Source: Paenibacillus sp. 1781tsa1 (GTDB lineage Bacteria > Bacillota > Bacilli > Paenibacillales > Paenibacillaceae). Taken from it: a stretch of DNA of 64,000 nt. Within the stretch, counting starts at the first letter, position 1. The number at the start of each line of letters is the position of its first letter. The stretch covers positions 6,572,001 through 6,636,000 of the forward strand of contig NZ_JAMYWY010000001.1 in NCBI RefSeq assembly GCF_024159265.1, in the 5' to 3' direction. This document shows positions 34,823 through 43,060 of the stretch, piece after piece. The position numbers and the translations under genes are program-made. The notes beneath the pieces are model-generated. The model was not told the DNA's origin. It made no database searches and worked only from the letters and a program-made list of their open reading frames with translations.

Positions 34823-36676
34823 TTGCATGAATATTACTTAGATCGAGGCGGCCCATCCATGAACCCTAATATGTATTTATCTGTATTGCTGATGGCTGCA
34901 ACCTGCTGCACATTAATGCTCGCTTACCTCTCTTACAAAAGAAGAAACTCACCCATAGCCGTCAGTTACGGACTGGGGATGCTTGTCAGCTCTTTTTATA
35001 CATTCGGCTATGGCTTCGAGATTATTAGTCAACAACTGGACCATATTCGATTCTGGCTTCGAATTGAATATATTGGCATTCTGCTTGGGCCAGTGTTCTA
35101 CTTTCTTATGGTGCTTCAGTACACAGGCCGTGAATCATGGGTGCGTACACGCAGTGTAGTTCTGTTGCTCCTTGTGCCTTCTTTTACATTCATCACACAT
35201 AATACCAACGAGTGGCATCACTTGTTCTATACCAATATGACGCTCGATACATCCTGGGGATTCCCGCTTGTGTCTCTTGAGAGAGGACCTTTATTTTCTG
35301 TTCATGTCGTCTTTTCCTATGCACTGTTCTTTATTTCTATTTTTTTCCTGGTACAGATGTTGCTTCGTGCCACACCCCCTATGAAAAAACAAATCATATT
35401 TATGATTATTGGCTCCTGTGGACCATTCATTTTCTCACTAATATACCTAAGTAATATCTTTCATTCGCCTCTTGATTTTTCTCCATTTGGATTTGTGATA
35501 TCGGGCATCTTCTACACATGGGGAGTCTTCCAGTTCAACATGCTTCGTCTGGCTCCGCTGGCGTACCAAAAGGTATTCGAATCCATACAGGATGCTGTTA
35601 TTGTCTTCGATCTGGATCATGTGTTGACCAGCTACAACCGTTCTGCCCGACATATCATTGAACCTCTTCATCCCAAAAGCTTGGGCAAGCATGCAAGTCA
35701 GATACTCGCACAATACCCACAGCTTCTAGCAAAGCTACTTGAACAGGAACCGCTTAACGATGTCCGCAAAATTCAACTCTCCAACGACCCAAGTGGGAGA
35801 ATCTATAACGTTCATCTTTCTCCTGTTCAGCATCAAAACGGTAAACCTATTGGCAAGATGCTACTGCTTAATGATGTGACTGAAGCCGTACAGGCGGAGA
35901 AGAAACTTCGTGACAACGCCCAACAGTTAAGTGAGCTCAACACGTTCAAAGACCGAATGTTCAATGTTGTGGCTCACGATATTCGTGATCCTGTAGCCGT
36001 ACTGGTTAATCTGATGGACTTGCTTGAGGAAGAACTACAGGAATCCAATGCTGATCATGAAGAGATTGTCCATGAGATGAAGCACCAGATCCATAATACG
36101 TTCGCTCTGGTAGAAGGACTGCTGGAATGGTTCCGCAGCCAAAGCGGAGGGCAAGTCTTCCATCCGGTGGAACGGGATCTACATTATTCTGTGGAGAACA
36201 GCATACGTTTGTTACGTGTTCGCAGCGAGAATAAGCAGATTCGAATGGTATCGCGTATTTCACCAGGAGTGTCCGTCTATGCGGATAAAGAAATGCTTGA
36301 TCTGATTCTTCGAAACCTTTTATCCAACAGCATTAAATTCACTAATCCGGGAGGACAGATCACGTTGAATGCCGAACGAAAGGATCAGCATATTGTGGTA
36401 TCCGTAAGCGATACGGGAGAAGGCATTACAGATGAGCAGGCCCGGTCCCTGGTTCAGGATGAGTATCCAGTATCGGCAACGGGAACGGCAGGAGAACGCG
36501 GCATCGGATTTGGCTTGAATCTGTGCCGGGAGTTCGTACGCCTGAATGGGGGCGAAATCTGGTTTGACAGCAGACCTTCGCAGGGCAGCAACTTCTACTT
36601 CTCTGTACCTCTTCCACCCCAGTCTAATGCAACCGAGACTTCTCGATATTCCGTGCAGGTGGAGGACAATACATGA
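34823..36676 (+). CDS. Sensor histidine kinase with 7TM N-terminus and PAS domain
   Basis: A 617-residue membrane kinase. Seven hydrophobic segments span about residues 15-240 (histidine-kinase 7TM type), a PAS-like domain follows (FESIQDAVIVFDLDHVLTSY), then the HisKA dimerisation helix with phospho-acceptor His385 in VVAHDIRDPVA, and an HATPase domain with NLLSNSIKF (N box), DTGEGI (G1) and RGIGFGLNLC (G2). TTG at 34823 lies six bases after AGGAGG and is the likely start; ATG at 34859 would remove 12 residues. An out-of-frame ATG at 34827 opens a four-codon ORF in the same window. The gene overlaps its response regulator by four bases. Confidence 0.9.
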   Translation: MHEYYLDRGGPSMNPNMYLSVLLMAATCCTLMLAYLSYKRRNSPIAVSYGLGMLVSSFYTFGYGFEIISQQLDHIRFWLRIEYIGILLGPVFYFLMVLQYTGRESWVRTRSVVLLLLVPSFTFITHNTNEWHHLFYTNMTLDTSWGFPLVSLERGPLFSVHVVFSYALFFISIFFLVQMLLRATPPMKKQIIFMIIGSCGPFIFSLIYLSNIFHSPLDFSPFGFVISGIFYTWGVFQFNMLRLAPLAYQKVFESIQDAVIVFDLDHVLTSYNRSARHIIEPLHPKSLGKHASQILAQYPQLLAKLLEQEPLNDVRKIQLSNDPSGRIYNVHLSPVQHQNGKPIGKMLLLNDVTEAVQAEKKLRDNAQQLSELNTFKDRMFNVVAHDIRDPVAVLVNLMDLLEEELQESNADHEEIVHEMKHQIHNTFALVEGLLEWFRSQSGGQVFHPVERDLHYSVENSIRLLRVRSENKQIRMVSRISPGVSVYADKEMLDLILRNLLSNSIKFTNPGGQITLNAERKDQHIVVSVSDTGEGITDEQARSLVQDEYPVSATGTAGERGIGFGLNLCREFVRLNGGEIWFDSRPSQGSNFYFSVPLPPQSNATETSRYSVQVEDNT

Positions 36677-37821
36677 AAATGAAGGTCATTCTGATAGATG
36701 ATGAGAAAGCCATGCATTTGATTATGAAAAAGATGCTGGCGAAGATCGAGGAAGTGGAGGTCATGGGTGCATTTCTGGATACTCAGGCCGCATCATCGTA
36801 TCTTGACGAGCACGAGGTAGATCTCATTTTTGTCGATATTAATATGCCCCGAGAAAGCGGACTGGAATTTGCAGAAGCACTGCGAAAGCAGGGCAAACAG
36901 ACCCAAATTGTATTTATAACGTCTCATATAGAATATGCCTTATCAGCATTTGATGTCTTTGCCTTTGATTATATGGTGAAACCAGTGAAAAAGGATCGGC
37001 TCCTCCAAACGTTACATAGAGCGCTGGCAGCGTCGCGCAGCAAGTTACCTGAGGAAGAAGTTGTGTGGACGATTGAAGCGCAAGCGGTAGAGTTCAATGC
37101 TCTGGGCAGAATCGAAATTCACAGCGACCACGGAATCAAGACCAAATGGAGATCCAGCAAAAGTATTGAATTGTTTGCATATCTGCTTGTCCAGCAAGGA
37201 CGGCTTGTATCCCGTACCCGTCTCATTGAAGATATTTTTGGAAACATGCCACAGAAGAATGCCGAAGTCTACCTCAACACAACGGTCTATCAGCTACGCA
37301 AGTTGCTTAATGAGTACGGGCTGAAAGAAGTACTTCATACGTACAATCATTATTACGCTCTGAATTTATCCGATATTACGGTTGATTTTATCCGCTTCGA
37401 AGAAGGATGTAGGCGGCTATCTGTCATTCAATCCGAGGCCGACATAGAGCAAGCCCTATTGATTGAGCAAATGTATGTGGGTGATTTATTTGGAGAGTAT
37501 GGATACACGTGGTCCTTGAGCGAGATTGAACGACTGTCACTTATATATAGTGCACTAAACCAGCGGTTGTGCAGTGCCCTGCTGGAAGCCAAAGATACCA
37601 GTAATGCTATCCGCCTACTCAAAAAACTTCTGCAACGCAACGAATTACACGAAGAATCGCTGATTCTGCTCATCCGAGCACTTTCCATGCAGAAGAACAA
37701 GGAAGCCCTGATCAAACATTATGAGCAATATACAGCACATTTACTTCAGGAAATAGGTGCTGCTCCTTCTCAGGATCTTGCTGCTCTATATGCACAATTA
37801 TTATCGGAAACCCAATCGTGA
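36673..37821 (+). CDS. Response regulator with OmpR-like and BTAD (SARP-type) output domain
   Basis: A 382-residue regulator. The receiver domain has the acidic pair Asp9-Asp10, phospho-acceptor Asp55 in LIFVDINMP and the conserved Lys in MVKPVKK. A winged-helix region follows (about residues 155-235, with SKSIELFAYLLVQQGRLVSR), then an all-helical bacterial transcriptional activator domain (about 240-380) with TPR-like repeats. This receiver-wHTH-BTAD layout occurs in Paenibacillus and relatives. It overlaps the kinase gene by ATGA and forms its cognate partner. The regulated genes are unknown; the neighbouring SLH gene is a candidate. Confidence 0.87.
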   Translation: MKMKVILIDDEKAMHLIMKKMLAKIEEVEVMGAFLDTQAASSYLDEHEVDLIFVDINMPRESGLEFAEALRKQGKQTQIVFITSHIEYALSAFDVFAFDYMVKPVKKDRLLQTLHRALAASRSKLPEEEVVWTIEAQAVEFNALGRIEIHSDHGIKTKWRSSKSIELFAYLLVQQGRLVSRTRLIEDIFGNMPQKNAEVYLNTTVYQLRKLLNEYGLKEVLHTYNHYYALNLSDITVDFIRFEEGCRRLSVIQSEADIEQALLIEQMYVGDLFGEYGYTWSLSEIERLSLIYSALNQRLCSALLEAKDTSNAIRLLKKLLQRNELHEESLILLIRALSMQKNKEALIKHYEQYTAHLLQEIGAAPSQDLAALYAQLLSETQS

Positions 37822-37865
37822 TAGGGTCAATGGATGTAATGGCTCGAATATAGCATACAAAAGAA

Positions 37866-37925
37866 GCTCCCTTCTATACTCCAGTGGATGATGACCCGGA
37901 GTAAGCAATGGGAGCATTTTTTATT
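37866..37925. terminator. Terminator between the response regulator and uxaC
   Basis: GCTCCC (37866-37871) pairs with GGGAGC (37910-37915) and an inner TACTCC/GGAGTA stem lies between. ATTTTTTATT follows on the plus strand. Confidence 0.75.
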
Positions 37926-37996
37926 GTAATGGAAAAGAAGAAACTAGAAAATCTTATGATTTCATAACTTGCATGGTTAAGTGCGCTTGCTACGTA

Positions 37997-39439
37997 TCAA
38001 GACTTTGAAGCAGAGACCGTTTTAAGCACGGAGGCAAACGGGAAATACTCTTTTGCATTGTTGTAGGCAATGCCCTGTACGATCTGACCAAGCAGCTCCA
38101 TATCCTGCGGTGCCTCCCCTTGTTCGGCCCATTCACCGATAAGGTTGCAGACCAATCGACGGAAATACTCATGGCGGGTGTAGGAAAGGAAGCTGCGTGA
38201 ATCGGTCAGCATACCAACAAATCGGCTGAGCAGACCCACATTCGCCAGCGCCTTCATCTGGGCGAGCATGCCGTCCTTCGTATCATTGAACCACCATGCT
38301 GCACCAAGCTGGATTTTGCCAGGAATGCCCCCGCCTTGGAAGCTGCCAATGATCGCTGCAAGGACTTCATTATCCCTTGGATTTAAGGAATACAGAATCG
38401 TTTTGGGTAACGCCTGCTGCTGCTCTAACGCATCGAGCAATCCAATCATTGCTGATGATAGCGGTGTATCATTCACGGCATCGTAACCGGTATCCGGCCC
38501 AAGTTTGGCAAACATCCGCGTGTTATTATTACGGGCTGCATTAATATGGAACTGCATCACCCAACCCCGCTCTGCATACAGTTTGCCAAGAAACGTCAGT
38601 GTGACCGTCTTATACTTGTCCTCTTCCTCACGAGTTACCTTCTGACCTGCAAGTGCCTTTGCAAAAATCTCACCCGCTTCTTCTCGCGTAGCCACACCGT
38701 AAGGAACATAATCCAGTGCATGGTCAGAGACTCGGCCGCCTGCGGAATGGAAGAATTCCACACGGGACTCCAGCGCAGCAAGGAAGGATTCATAATCTGA
38801 AATTGCAGTGCCGGATGCTTGTGACAACTTGCCCACCCATTCAGTGAATGTATCCCGGTTTAATTCCAGTCCTTTATCCGGGCGGAAAGAAGGCAATACC
38901 GCTGTATCAAAGCCCTCGATCTCCTGAATCTTCAGATGATACTCCAGCGAATCGGTTGGATCATCGGTTGTGCACACAACAGTGACATTGGATTTGGTAA
39001 TCAGATCACGTGCACCGAATCCGTCACTGTTCAGCTTGGCATTTACTTTATCCCATATAGCTGGTGCGCTAGTCTCATTCAATACTTCGTAAACGCCGAA
39101 ATATCGCTGTAATTCCAAGTGAGACCAGGCGTACAGCGGATTACCAATCATCATGGGTACTGTTTTGGCGTAAGCCAGGAAACGATCGTAATCGGTTACA
39201 CCTTCGCCGCCAGTCACATATTGCTCTTCAATTCCGTTTGCGCGCATGAGCCGCCACTTATAGTGATCACCGTATAACCAGGCCTCCGTAAGATTGCCAA
39301 AGGTTTTGTTCTCGTAGATCTCCTGAGGACTGAGGTGGCAATGATAGTCAATAATCGGCATGTCTTTGGCATAATCCTCATATAACTTGACCGCCGTTTC
39401 ATTATGCAGCAAAAATTGTTCATCCAGAAAAGATTTCAT
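37997..39439 (-). CDS. uxaC: Glucuronate isomerase
   Basis: A 480-residue amidohydrolase-fold isomerase interconverting D-glucuronate/galacturonate and fructuronate/tagaturonate, the first step of hexuronate use. Family blocks are IDYHCHLSPQEIYENK near residue 30, FHINAARNNNTRMF near 300, and GIPGKIQLGAAWWFND near 375. Length is normal. It is not followed by uxuA, uxuB or kdgK here, so the remaining pathway genes must be elsewhere. A palindromic LacI-type operator lies about 100 bases upstream. Confidence 0.93.
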   Translation of the reverse strand: MKSFLDEQFLLHNETAVKLYEDYAKDMPIIDYHCHLSPQEIYENKTFGNLTEAWLYGDHYKWRLMRANGIEEQYVTGGEGVTDYDRFLAYAKTVPMMIGNPLYAWSHLELQRYFGVYEVLNETSAPAIWDKVNAKLNSDGFGARDLITKSNVTVVCTTDDPTDSLEYHLKIQEIEGFDTAVLPSFRPDKGLELNRDTFTEWVGKLSQASGTAISDYESFLAALESRVEFFHSAGGRVSDHALDYVPYGVATREEAGEIFAKALAGQKVTREEEDKYKTVTLTFLGKLYAERGWVMQFHINAARNNNTRMFAKLGPDTGYDAVNDTPLSSAMIGLLDALEQQQALPKTILYSLNPRDNEVLAAIIGSFQGGGIPGKIQLGAAWWFNDTKDGMLAQMKALANVGLLSRFVGMLTDSRSFLSYTRHEYFRRLVCNLIGEWAEQGEAPQDMELLGQIVQGIAYNNAKEYFPFASVLKTVSASKS

Positions 39440-39534
39440 TCGCCTCGCACGCTCCCTTTAGGTGAGTTTACGTTCATATGGGTTCACTTCCCATCTTTAC
39501 GCTACACTGTTTGCCATCAAAGTTCAATATAAAA

Positions 39535-39548
39535 TGATAGCGTTATCA
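39535..39548. promoter_or_regulatory. LacI-family/cre-like operator upstream of uxaC
   Basis: TGATAGCGTTATCA is a near-perfect inverted repeat matching the catabolite element TGWAANCGNTNWCA at all but one defined position. It could bind CcpA or a hexuronate repressor of the ExuR type. It is placed about 100 bases before uxaC and 95 before the divergent MBL gene. Confidence 0.6.
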
Positions 39549-39642
39549 AAAAAGGTTGATTTAGGCATATATTCGCGAACAAGGTATACTGGATTTAACG
39601 CAGGGATGCTGATCTGAAGATCACACAAGGAGATGAATTTGA

Positions 39643-40386
39643 ATGAAAATTACTTTTCTCGGCACAGGAGATATGTTCAGCGTGGAGCAGCACCACAATA
39701 GTATGTTGGCTGAATTTGAAGACACGCATCTGGTCATTGATTTTCCGGAATCCAATGCCAAAGCACTCAAGGAATATGGATTCGCCATGACCGATATCCA
39801 CAATGTTTTCATTACGCATCTACACGAAGATCATATTAATGGTGTACAGATGCTGGGTTATTACACACAGATTGTGGGCGACCGCAAACCCCGTCTGTTC
39901 ATCCATGAACAATTGGTAGATCCGCTCTGGAACATTCTATCCCCCGGCATGAGCTACACAACGGATGGTGAACGTACCTTAAGCGATTACTACGATGTCG
40001 TTCCCCTGCCAGATGGAGGCACATTCGAACTGGGCGGTGTGACGTTTGAGACATTTCGGACGCAGCATGTTCCCGGTATGGTCAGCAATGGGCTGCTCGC
40101 CAAGCCTTACTTCTATTACAGTGCAGACAGTACACTCGACCAGGAACGGGTGGAGCAAGTTGCCGCTGATGTGCAGCTAATTTTCCATGAATGTCATATG
40201 CATGATCTGGTCATCAAATCTCATACCTCATTGAAGGATCTGGAGCAACTGCCAGTTGAAGTGAGACAGAAAACCGTGTTGATGCATTATCATGACGAGT
40301 ACGCGGATGCGAACAAACGGGAACAATTCAACCGGGATCATGATCTGCGGATGGTTGGTACGCTGGAATCATTTGAACTGGAGTAG
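39643..40386 (+). CDS. MBL-fold metallo-hydrolase (RNase Z-like)
   Basis: A 247-residue metallo-beta-lactamase fold protein. The zinc motif is THLHEDHINGVQ, with further ligand blocks at HVPGMVSNGLLAKPYFYYSADS and HECHMHD, and a last His in MHYHDEY. The layout resembles tRNase Z/ElaC relatives but lacks the long exosite arm, so substrate is open. The ATG follows AAGGAGATGAATTTGA. It is divergent from uxaC and about 80 bases before the next small gene. Confidence 0.82.
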   Translation: MKITFLGTGDMFSVEQHHNSMLAEFEDTHLVIDFPESNAKALKEYGFAMTDIHNVFITHLHEDHINGVQMLGYYTQIVGDRKPRLFIHEQLVDPLWNILSPGMSYTTDGERTLSDYYDVVPLPDGGTFELGGVTFETFRTQHVPGMVSNGLLAKPYFYYSADSTLDQERVEQVAADVQLIFHECHMHDLVIKSHTSLKDLEQLPVEVRQKTVLMHYHDEYADANKREQFNRDHDLRMVGTLESFELE

Positions 40387-40469
40387 GTAAACGGAGAGAA
40401 TTAGATAATTGATGGATTCGTACCGTAATCTTGCTGTATTCGTTCTGTATTCTAATGGAGGTAAGTGGT

Positions 40470-40751
40470 ATGGAATATCGATTTGAACAAGATCACTTTT
40501 TGATATATTCTCCTGCAAGAAGCACCAGTAATGGAGACATCATGGTGGTTAAATTACTGGACAGACCATTTAAGGATAAAGTTGAATTCCTTGTTAACAG
40601 CAAAAACTATGAGTGCACTACACACCATGAATATTTAAACTTTGAGCCAACTTCTCATCATAAACCTGAAAAGCCTGGAGCATTTTCAATGGAACGAAGT
40701 GAGTTCAATCAAATGTGGGATACGATGAATCAATATTTTGAAAAGCAATAA
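40470..40751 (+). CDS. Small hypothetical protein (93 aa)
   Basis: I do not recognise this gene. The product starts MEYRFEQDHFLIYSPAR and is hydrophilic, with many charged and aromatic residues and a His cluster (TTHHEYLNFEPTSHHKPEK). There is no signal peptide or membrane segment. ATG at 40470 follows GGAGGTAAGTGGT, a good ribosome binding site; the open frame extends 13 codons further without one. Coding is supported by the ribosome binding site and composition only. Confidence 0.6.
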   Translation: MEYRFEQDHFLIYSPARSTSNGDIMVVKLLDRPFKDKVEFLVNSKNYECTTHHEYLNFEPTSHHKPEKPGAFSMERSEFNQMWDTMNQYFEKQ

Positions 40752-41004
40752 CCTTACTATTTTAAAACCGGCAGCGTCTACTCAGTTTCCTCATACGTAA
40801 CGAGTTAGCGCTGCCTTTCTATTAATCTACTCTCTCCCAATACCTCATATACTCAATCGTTCTCGGAGACGGCTCGGCATGGATATAAAAATAATCTTCC
40901 GTTCGCTGATTATTTGGGCCATAAGAAATTTTGATATACATATCTGCATAACGCTGGATGATATTGCTATCGATCTCCGCTTTTGGCTTCAAAACATAGT
41001 TAAG

Positions 41005-41150
41005 CTAACGAATCTGAGAAGCCTTAATGCGTCCAAAATCCGAGGTTTCAGTATTCTAACCAATCTCAGACGCGTTAATCTGTTGATATTGCTCCAATTG
41101 GCGCTATTAAAATCACTTTTGGGAGTAATAAGGTTACTGAGATTCGTTAG
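41005..41150. repeat. CTAACGAA-family palindromic repeat, copy 3
   Basis: The left end CTAACGAATCTGAGAAGCC and the right end GGTTACTGAGATTCGTTAG form a 22-bp imperfect inverted repeat. A third, internal copy in direct orientation begins at 41056 (CTAACCAATCTCAGACGCG), 51 bp after the first. The 146-bp unit is non-coding and AT-rich. Confidence 0.65.
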
Positions 41151-41242
41151 GAATTCAATAAGGCTAATTTGGTGTAAATAGGGCATGCTGAGTTCGTTAG
41201 GAGTTCTGCTGAGTTGGAGTTTTAGTCATACATAGAAAAATG

Positions 41243-41291
41243 CAAAAAAACCACCTGAACATAGGAGTCTATCTCTCCTGTTCAGGTGGTT
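41243..41291 (-). terminator. Terminator of the alpha-amylase gene
   Basis: AACCACCTGAACA (41249-41261) pairs perfectly with TGTTCAGGTGGTT (41279-41291), with an inner AGGAG/CTCCT stem. On the minus strand it is followed by a run of T residues. Confidence 0.85.
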
Positions 41292-41378
41292 AACGATCTA
41301 TTTATACACCATTTTTATATCCATCGGTGCATCTTTCTTATTCTGCCTGATATATGCCATTCTGTCTGCCACATGCCG

Positions 41379-42860
41379 TTACTCAGCGTCAGCGCAGTCC
41401 TCATTCTGCTCTGGAAGGGCCCATACCGAGACACCTCCACCGCACACATGGAAGGTGGCCCAGCCGTCTTCCTCAATGGTAATCTGATCCTCACAACTGT
41501 TCGTCAGATCCACCCAGACTTCACCAGCACGATGCTCTCCGACGAACATTCTCTTCTCGCCGTCATCACCATTGGAGATGACCACCGCACATCCGGAACC
41601 TTCGATTTCCTCTACGCCACGACGAACCCAACCAATCGTATTGGCGTGATCGAAGTAATCTTCCTGTTCTCCATATGCCTTGTTGCAGCGGGCAGACAGC
41701 AGAATGTCCAGAATTTCTTTTTTGCCATCCACAGGTTCAGGTCCACCAATACCGTAATAATCCCCGTAAAATACAACCGGATAACCATCGCGACGTAATA
41801 GCGTCAATGCATAGGCGCTCGGCTTAAACCAGTCACCAATCCAGGATTCCAACGCCTCATGAGGTTGGGAGTCATGGTTATCTACGAAGGTTACCGCATG
41901 GGTAGGATGGGTCTGAACCAAGGTGTCATCAAAAATTTTGGAGAGATCAAAGTCTCTGCCTGCAAGAGAAGCCTCATGCAATTTGTAGTGAAGAGACACA
42001 TCAAACAGATCGATCTGATAGTCTACCGTATCAAGGAATTCACGACATGCATCCAGGTTCGAGTTCCAGAACTCACCTACGATGTAGAAATCCTGACCGC
42101 GTTTGCGGATCATCTCTGCTGCGAACTCCTTAATAAATTCGTGGTTGATATGCTTAATCGCATCCAGCCGGAACCCGCCGCACTGGAGGGTGTCGATCAA
42201 CCATTTCCCCCAATCGATCATCTCGCGCCGCACATCCGGATGGTTATAATCTATGTTGGCGAACATCAGATAATCGTAGTTACCAAACTCATCATCGACA
42301 TTCTGATTCCAGTTCTTGTTCTCACCTGCGATGCGGAATACACCTGTTCGTTCTCCCTTGGCGTCAAAGTCTGTACCGTTGAAATGTTCAGAGCTCCACT
42401 TAAAGGAGGAGTATTGATCGCCGCGACCCGGGAATGTGAATTTGGTCCAGCCCTCAATTTCGAACGGCTCAGAAATTTCCTTCGTCCGATCATTGGGGTC
42501 AACCTCGATCACTTTAAAGACTTCCGTCTCATCTGCTCCGGCCTTGTGATTCATGACCAGATCCACATAGACGGCAATTCCGTTCTTCTGACACTCGGCA
42601 ATGGCCTCCACCAGTTCCTGCTTGGTGCCATATTTGGTCCGCACGGTACCCTTTTGATCAAATTCGCCCAGATCGTACAGATCATATACACCATAACCTG
42701 TATCTTCTGCTGACACTGCCTTGGTTACGGGTGGTACCCATACCGAGTCAATGCCTTTGGCTTTCAGTTCCGGGGCCATTTCAGCCAGTCGCTTCCAATG
42801 ATCTCCGTCTGCAGCCAGGTGCCATTCAAAAAACTGCATCATGGTATGATTTCTCTTCAT
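41379..42860 (-). CDS. Cytoplasmic alpha-amylase (GH13)
   Basis: A 493-residue glycoside hydrolase. The (beta/alpha)8 catalytic triad is visible: Asp in GFRLDAIKH, Glu in IVGEFWNS and Asp in FVDNHDSQ. The N-terminus MKRNHTMMQFFEWHLAADGD and YGVYDLYDLGEFDQKGTVRTKYGT match the Bacillus liquefying amylase subfamily (GH13_5). There is no signal peptide, so the enzyme acts inside the cell on imported or stored alpha-glucans, like the cytoplasmic amylases of this subfamily. No maltodextrin transporter is next to it. Confidence 0.93.
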   Translation of the reverse strand: MKRNHTMMQFFEWHLAADGDHWKRLAEMAPELKAKGIDSVWVPPVTKAVSAEDTGYGVYDLYDLGEFDQKGTVRTKYGTKQELVEAIAECQKNGIAVYVDLVMNHKAGADETEVFKVIEVDPNDRTKEISEPFEIEGWTKFTFPGRGDQYSSFKWSSEHFNGTDFDAKGERTGVFRIAGENKNWNQNVDDEFGNYDYLMFANIDYNHPDVRREMIDWGKWLIDTLQCGGFRLDAIKHINHEFIKEFAAEMIRKRGQDFYIVGEFWNSNLDACREFLDTVDYQIDLFDVSLHYKLHEASLAGRDFDLSKIFDDTLVQTHPTHAVTFVDNHDSQPHEALESWIGDWFKPSAYALTLLRRDGYPVVFYGDYYGIGGPEPVDGKKEILDILLSARCNKAYGEQEDYFDHANTIGWVRRGVEEIEGSGCAVVISNGDDGEKRMFVGEHRAGEVWVDLTNSCEDQITIEEDGWATFHVCGGGVSVWALPEQNEDCADAE

Positions 42861-43060
42861 TATAACCGACCTCCTTGATTGCTTTCGAAGCGGACCGCGG
42901 AACGGATAGGGTAATCGCCGTTGTTCGTTCGTTGCTAACCAAGTTATAACCCTTTCACCCTACCCTTCAATCATGTAAAGGAAAGAAATCTGAAAAAAAT
43001 GTTAAACTCCTTGGTTCCGCATTTGCCTGATTCCATTGGAACTGCTCTGAAGATGCAATA

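Larger units (their letters stand above)
40752..41378. other. Non-coding 627-bp region with palindromic repeat
   Basis: It contains the CTAACGAA-family repeat at 41005-41150, another TTCGTTAG at 41193-41200 and the amylase terminator at 41243-41291. Small open frames within it are built from the repeat and are not supported. Confidence 0.65.

Noticed and set aside
40879-41181. 100-codon plus-strand open frame
   Set aside because: It is made from the CTAACGAA repeat region and lacks a ribosome binding site.
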